Source: Elusimicrobia bacterium RIFCSPHIGHO2_02_FULL_57_9 (GTDB lineage: Bacteria > Elusimicrobiota > Elusimicrobia > UBA1565 > UBA9628). From it: a DNA stretch of 9,648 nt. Location of the stretch: assembly GCA_001800015.1 (NCBI GenBank), contig MGUO01000318.1, forward strand, positions 988 to 10,635. Reading direction: 5' to 3'. Numbering within the stretch: the first letter of the stretch is position 1; the number at the start of each line of letters is the position of its first letter. Positions 6,697 to 9,648 of this stretch are shown piece by piece. The notes below the pieces were generated by a model. The model saw only the letters and a program-made list of their open reading frames with translations, was not told the origin of the DNA and searched no databases. A program made the position numbers and the translations under genes.

Positions 6697-8895
6697 ATGG
6701 AAATAAAACACAAGCCCTACGTGGCGGATTCAACGATCATGCCCGAGTTCACCTGGCCGGCCGTGCTGGTCGGCTCTTTATTGGGAATCATTTTCGGGGC
6801 CTCTTCTCTTTACCTCGTGCTGAAAGTGGGAATGACGGTTTCAGCCTCTATTCCCATCGCGGTGCTTTCCATAACCATCTTTCGCCTGTTCAGCCGCATT
6901 CCCGGCGTTCGCCGCGCGACTATCCTTGAGAACAACATCGTGCAGACCGCGGGATCGGCCGGGGAATCGATCGCCTTCGGCGTGGGCGTGACCATGCCGG
7001 CTCTCATGATCCTGGGTTATGAGATGGAACTGTCCCGGGTCATGATCGTCGCCTCCTTGGGCGGGCTTCTGGGCGTTCTTATGATGATCCCGCTGCGCCG
7101 CGCCTTCATCGTCAAGCAGCACGGCAAGCTTCCCTATCCGGAAGGCACCGCCTGCGCCGATGTGCTGATCGTGGGCGAACAGGGAGGCTCCAGCGCCAAG
7201 ACGGTGTTCACCGGCTTCGGCGTTGCGGTGCTCTATAAAATTTCCATGAGCGGGCTTAAGCTTTGGCACGAGGTCCCCGAAAGAATGCTCGCCTTTTTTA
7301 AGGGCGCGGCCGTCAGCGCAGAACTCGCTCCGGAATTGTTGGGCGTGGGCTATATCATCGGAACGCGGATTTCCTGCGTCATGGTGGCCGGAGGCATTTT
7401 AGCTTCCTGGGTTCTTATACCGGCGATCAAGCTATTCGGAGATTCGGTTGCGGTACCGATATTCCCGGCCGACAAACTGATCCGTGACATGAGCCCCGCC
7501 GAAATCTGGAAGTCCTACGTGCTTTATATAGGAGCCGGCGCGGTGGCGGCAGGGGGAATCATCAGCCTGTTTCAAGCTCTGCCCGTCATCTGGTCTTCGC
7601 TTAAATCCGGTTTGGCCGATATCGCGGCGGGAACCGAACGGACGCTGGCGCGCATCAAGCACCGCACCGAGGATGACCTGCCTAACTGGGTCGTGGTCGC
7701 CAGCTCAGCCGCCCTGGTGCTCGCCATCACGGCCTCGCCTTCCCTGGGCCTGGGTTTCGGCTTGAAAGGATTTCTGGGCGCCATTCTGATCGTGCTCTTC
7801 GGCTTTCTATTTGTCACGGTTTCCTCCCGCTTGACCGGGGAAATCGGATCATCCTCCAACCCGATTTCCGGGATGACGGTGGCCACCTTGCTTCTGACCT
7901 GCCTCATCTTCGTCATCCTCGGCAAGATCGACCCCGGCGGCGGGTGGATCGGCAAAGGCGCGCGCTTAACCGCGCTCTCCATCGCCGCGATCGTCTGCAT
8001 CGCTTCCTCAAACGGCGGCACGACTTCCCAGGATCTTAAAACCGGCTACTTGGTGGGGGCCACACCGCGCTACCAGCAATTGAGCCTTTTGGTCGGCGTG
8101 CTGAGCTCCGCGCTCGTTATCGGGGTCACGCTCCTGGTTCTCAATGACGCCGGCACCGTTTACGCCAAACGGGATTTCCCCGGCATTCGCGCGCCGGCAT
8201 CCGAACTTGCAAAAACCGAAGGTTTGCGCGGGCCCGGCGCCGAAGCCGATCCCACCGCCTATCACCCATGGCATGTCGGCGAAGGGGAAATCGCCGGTTT
8301 GCCGGCCGGAAAATATCTGGTCGATGACAAGGGCTCCATCCGCTACCTGGTCGATCCGGGAATCAATGGAGTCGAGAATACGCACTTAGACGGCAGCCCC
8401 GCTCAAAAATATAACGCCCCCAAGGCCAGGCTGATGTCGCTCATCATCGACGGCATCCTGACCAACAAACTGCCCTGGGGCCTGGTGCTCCTGGGCGTGG
8501 CCATCGCCTTGGTGCTCGAGCTGTGCCGGGTGCCCTCGCTTCCCTTCGCGGTGGGCGTCTATTTGCCGCTGGCATCCTCCACGCCTATCTTTATCGGAGG
8601 AGTGGCGCGCTGGTTTGCGGACGGCTGGACCAAAAAGAGCGCCGCCGAATCGGACATGAGCCCCGGCGTGCTGTTTTCCTCGGGCTATATCGCCGGAGGC
8701 GCTATCGCCGGCATCGCCATCGCGCTCTTGTCGCTTAATCCCGCGCTCGTCAAGAGCCTGGACTTCAGCGCTCTCGGCTCCTGGACTCAAAACGACCTAA
8801 CCTCGCTTGCGGCCTTCGGCGCGCTGACGGTGCTGCTGTTGCTGGTGGGAGGAGACAGGGTCCTTGCTTCCAAGGCCGGCAAAAAAAGTGCGTAA
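6697..8895 (+). CDS. OPT-family oligopeptide transporter (bacterial type)
   Basis: This 732-residue integral membrane protein belongs to the OPT family, which moves oligopeptides or metal-chelating peptides across the inner membrane, driven by an ion gradient. I count roughly 14-16 hydrophobic segments. Conserved blocks seen are ENNIVQTAGSAGESIAFG (78-95), LPYPEGTACADVL (145-157), SSNPISGMT (386-394) and SSNGGTTSQDLKTG (437-450). A long hydrophilic region at about 483-588 breaks the membrane segments and includes GKYLVDDKGSIRYLVDPGIN; as I recall, related bacterial members have a similar loop, so it is probably native rather than an insertion. The gene starts eight bases after the dppF stop with no Shine-Dalgarno, and is probably co-transcribed with it. 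Its position between ABC ATPases and a peptide-binding protein supports a peptide substrate, but metal-complex transport cannot be excluded. Confidence 0.92.
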   Translation: MEIKHKPYVADSTIMPEFTWPAVLVGSLLGIIFGASSLYLVLKVGMTVSASIPIAVLSITIFRLFSRIPGVRRATILENNIVQTAGSAGESIAFGVGVTMPALMILGYEMELSRVMIVASLGGLLGVLMMIPLRRAFIVKQHGKLPYPEGTACADVLIVGEQGGSSAKTVFTGFGVAVLYKISMSGLKLWHEVPERMLAFFKGAAVSAELAPELLGVGYIIGTRISCVMVAGGILASWVLIPAIKLFGDSVAVPIFPADKLIRDMSPAEIWKSYVLYIGAGAVAAGGIISLFQALPVIWSSLKSGLADIAAGTERTLARIKHRTEDDLPNWVVVASSAALVLAITASPSLGLGFGLKGFLGAILIVLFGFLFVTVSSRLTGEIGSSSNPISGMTVATLLLTCLIFVILGKIDPGGGWIGKGARLTALSIAAIVCIASSNGGTTSQDLKTGYLVGATPRYQQLSLLVGVLSSALVIGVTLLVLNDAGTVYAKRDFPGIRAPASELAKTEGLRGPGAEADPTAYHPWHVGEGEIAGLPAGKYLVDDKGSIRYLVDPGINGVENTHLDGSPAQKYNAPKARLMSLIIDGILTNKLPWGLVLLGVAIALVLELCRVPSLPFAVGVYLPLASSTPIFIGGVARWFADGWTKKSAAESDMSPGVLFSSGYIAGGAIAGIAIALLSLNPALVKSLDFSALGSWTQNDLTSLAAFGALTVLLLLVGGDRVLASKAGKKSA

Positions 8896-8923
8896 TGCCG
8901 ATTTAACCAAGCGCTCGCCCCGA

Positions 8924-8946
8924 TTTGATTCGCTTCGCGAATCAAA
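8924..8946 (+). terminator. Hairpin after the OPT gene, possible weak terminator
   Basis: TTTGATTCGC (8924-8933), loop TTC, and GCGAATCAAA (8937-8946) form a perfect 10-bp stem, 28 bases past the OPT stop. The downstream sequence ATTTATATTCT is T-rich but broken by A residues, so termination would be partial at best. The same TTC loop closed by C-G is found in the palindrome inside dppF. Confidence 0.5.
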
Positions 8947-8970
8947 ATTTATATTCTAAAATAATCATAA
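8947..8970 (+). promoter_or_regulatory. AT-rich stretch with possible -10 elements for the binding-protein gene
   Basis: Bases 8944-8970 are almost all A/T and contain TATATT (8950-8955) and TAAAAT (8957-8962). If TAAAAT is used, transcription would start near 8969, at the foot of the large palindrome, so the mRNA would open with a 17-bp hairpin. A TTGATT at 8925-8930 is 19 bases from TATATT and could be a poor -35. This is pattern matching only. Confidence 0.35.
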
Positions 8971-9008
8971 TTATCCACAAAACTTTTACGGAAAAGTTTT
9001 GTGGATAA
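8971..9008. repeat. Perfect 17-bp-arm palindrome with two outward DnaA-box sequences
   Basis: TTATCCACAAAACTTTT (8971-8987), loop ACGG, and its exact reverse complement AAAAGTTTTGTGGATAA (8992-9008). The outer nine bases of each arm are TTATCCACA, the consensus DnaA box, in inverted orientation. The element ends six bases before the Shine-Dalgarno of the binding-protein gene. It may act as DNA (operator, DnaA binding) or as RNA (5' stabilising hairpin); the sequence cannot decide. No T tract follows it. Confidence 0.85.
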
Positions 9009-9014
9009 ATCGAA

Positions 9015-9020
9015 AAGGAG
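9015..9020 (+). promoter_or_regulatory. Shine-Dalgarno site of the peptide-binding protein gene
   Basis: AAGGAG sits four bases before the ATG at 9025. It is the strongest ribosome site on the plus strand here, in contrast to the ABC and OPT genes, which have none. This fits a binding protein made in excess over its membrane partners. The large palindrome ends six bases upstream, so folding would leave this site open. Confidence 0.75.
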
Positions 9021-9024
9021 AATC

Positions 9025-9648
9025 ATGAAACTCATAATCACCCTGTTCGTCCTCGCCTCCCAATTTTTTGCCTTAAGCCCGGCCGGCGCGCAGGTTAAAA
9101 ACCCGGATACCTACACTTATTTAACCCTTTCCGACGCGGACAGCATGGACCCGGCCTGGTCCTATGATACGGCCAGCCATAGCATGATTCTCAACATTTA
9201 CGAGCCTCTTTTCTTCTTTGACAAATCCTCTACCGAGAAGCTGGTGCCCCTGCTCGCGGCCAAGGTCCCCAGCCGCGCCAACGGCCTGATCTCACCCGAC
9301 GGGAAAAAATACACCGTTCCCATACGCTCAGGGGTCAAATTCCATGACGGCAGCCCGCTGACCGCGGAAGACGTGCGCTGGTCCATTATGCGCTTTATTC
9401 TGTTGGATCGCTCCGCGGGCCCCTCATCCTTGCTTATGGAGCCCCTGCTCGGCTACCCGACTACGCGCGATGAGAAGGGAACTCTCAATCTAAACGCTTT
9501 TAAAGACGCGGACCGCGCCGTAAAAATCGAAGGCAATAATCTGGTGCTTAATCTCCCCGCCGCTTACGCGCCCCTGCTCAGCATCCTGGCCTCCTGGGCG
9601 CCGGTGCTGCCCAAACAATGGGCGGTTAAAAACGGCGACTGGGACGGG
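9025..9648 (+). CDS. Periplasmic peptide-binding protein of an ABC importer (SBP family 5), 3'-truncated
   Basis: The first 208 residues of a DppA/OppA-like extracellular solute-binding protein family 5 member, running off the window end; whole proteins are usually 500-600 residues. Residues 1-22 form a signal peptide with a short basic n-region (MK), a hydrophobic core and an AGA cleavage site before Q23. No lipobox Cys is present, so the protein should be free in a periplasm. The mature part starts with the family pattern: TYTYLTLSDADSMDPAWSYD, then NIYEPLFFFD, LVPLLAAKVP, the signature-like YTVPIRSGVKFHDGSPLTAE, DVRWSIMRF and an AVKIEGNNLVLNL segment. It would capture peptides for the importer whose ATPases are encoded upstream; matching permeases may follow beyond the window. 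The start is fixed by AAGGAG four bases ahead. It is set apart from the OPT gene by 129 bases with hairpins, so it may have its own promoter. Confidence 0.93.
   Translation, partial: MKLIITLFVLASQFFALSPAGAQVKNPDTYTYLTLSDADSMDPAWSYDTASHSMILNIYEPLFFFDKSSTEKLVPLLAAKVPSRANGLISPDGKKYTVPIRSGVKFHDGSPLTAEDVRWSIMRFILLDRSAGPSSLLMEPLLGYPTTRDEKGTLNLNAFKDADRAVKIEGNNLVLNLPAAYAPLLSILASWAPVLPKQWAVKNGDWDG

Noticed and set aside
8158..8463. Hydrophilic insertion in the OPT protein as a foreign domain or fusion
   Set aside because: Its base composition matches the flanks, the frame is intact, and I recall a similar loop with a YLVDPGI-type segment in related bacterial OPT proteins.
7572..8790. Minus-strand open frames opposite the OPT transporter gene
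   Set aside because: The OPT frame is conserved throughout; the opposite frames give low-complexity, Arg/Gly/His-rich peptides without motifs.
8941..9010. Chromosomal replication origin
   Set aside because: Only one palindromic pair of DnaA boxes is present and no dnaA, dnaN, gidA or similar gene is nearby; one 9-mer of this kind can occur by chance in 10 kb.

Overview
The window (about 57% G+C by eye) comes from a diderm bacterium. Exported proteins carry ordinary signal peptides, and the solute-binding protein has no lipobox, which points to a periplasm. Nothing places the organism firmly. Several genes lack a Shine-Dalgarno sequence and have a -10-like hexamer almost touching the start codon, while others have a good Shine-Dalgarno, so initiation is mixed. 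I suspect an uncultured lineage such as Elusimicrobiota, but only weakly. I saw no tRNA, rRNA, CRISPR array, insertion sequence or transposase, and no gene-free stretch above 300 bases.

Layout. (1) Bases 1-1053 hold the 3' part of a biotin-dependent acyl-CoA carboxylase carboxyltransferase gene (PccB/AccD type). (2) Bases 1082-1774 hold an orphan OmpR-type response regulator that looks leaderless and ends at a strong terminator near 1800-1828. (3) Bases 1827-4308, on the minus strand, hold a tight three-gene operon. Read in transcription order it encodes a membrane-anchored TIM-barrel (glycoside-hydrolase-like) protein, a small exported protein of unknown family, and a DUF192 protein. Each junction is a four-base GTGA overlap. 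(4) Bases 4309-4405 are a compact divergent promoter region. (5) Bases 4406-9648, on the plus strand, form a peptide-uptake cluster: a stand-alone Lrp/AsnC effector (RAM) domain, two Dpp/Opp-type ABC ATPases, an OPT-family secondary transporter, and a periplasmic peptide-binding protein cut by the window end. The ABC permeases are not in view and may lie downstream.

Function. The right half looks built for peptide import by two different energy sources: ATP through DppD/DppF plus the binding protein, and ion gradient through OPT. The small RAM-domain protein at the head could sense an amino acid, but it has no DNA-binding domain. The minus-strand trio is an envelope module of unknown purpose.

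The most unusual non-coding features are a perfect 17-bp-arm palindrome (8971-9008) just before the binding-protein gene, whose outer ends are two consensus DnaA boxes; a perfect 14-bp-arm palindrome inside the coding part of the second ATPase (5920-5950); and the recurrent -10 element TATACT at three promoters.
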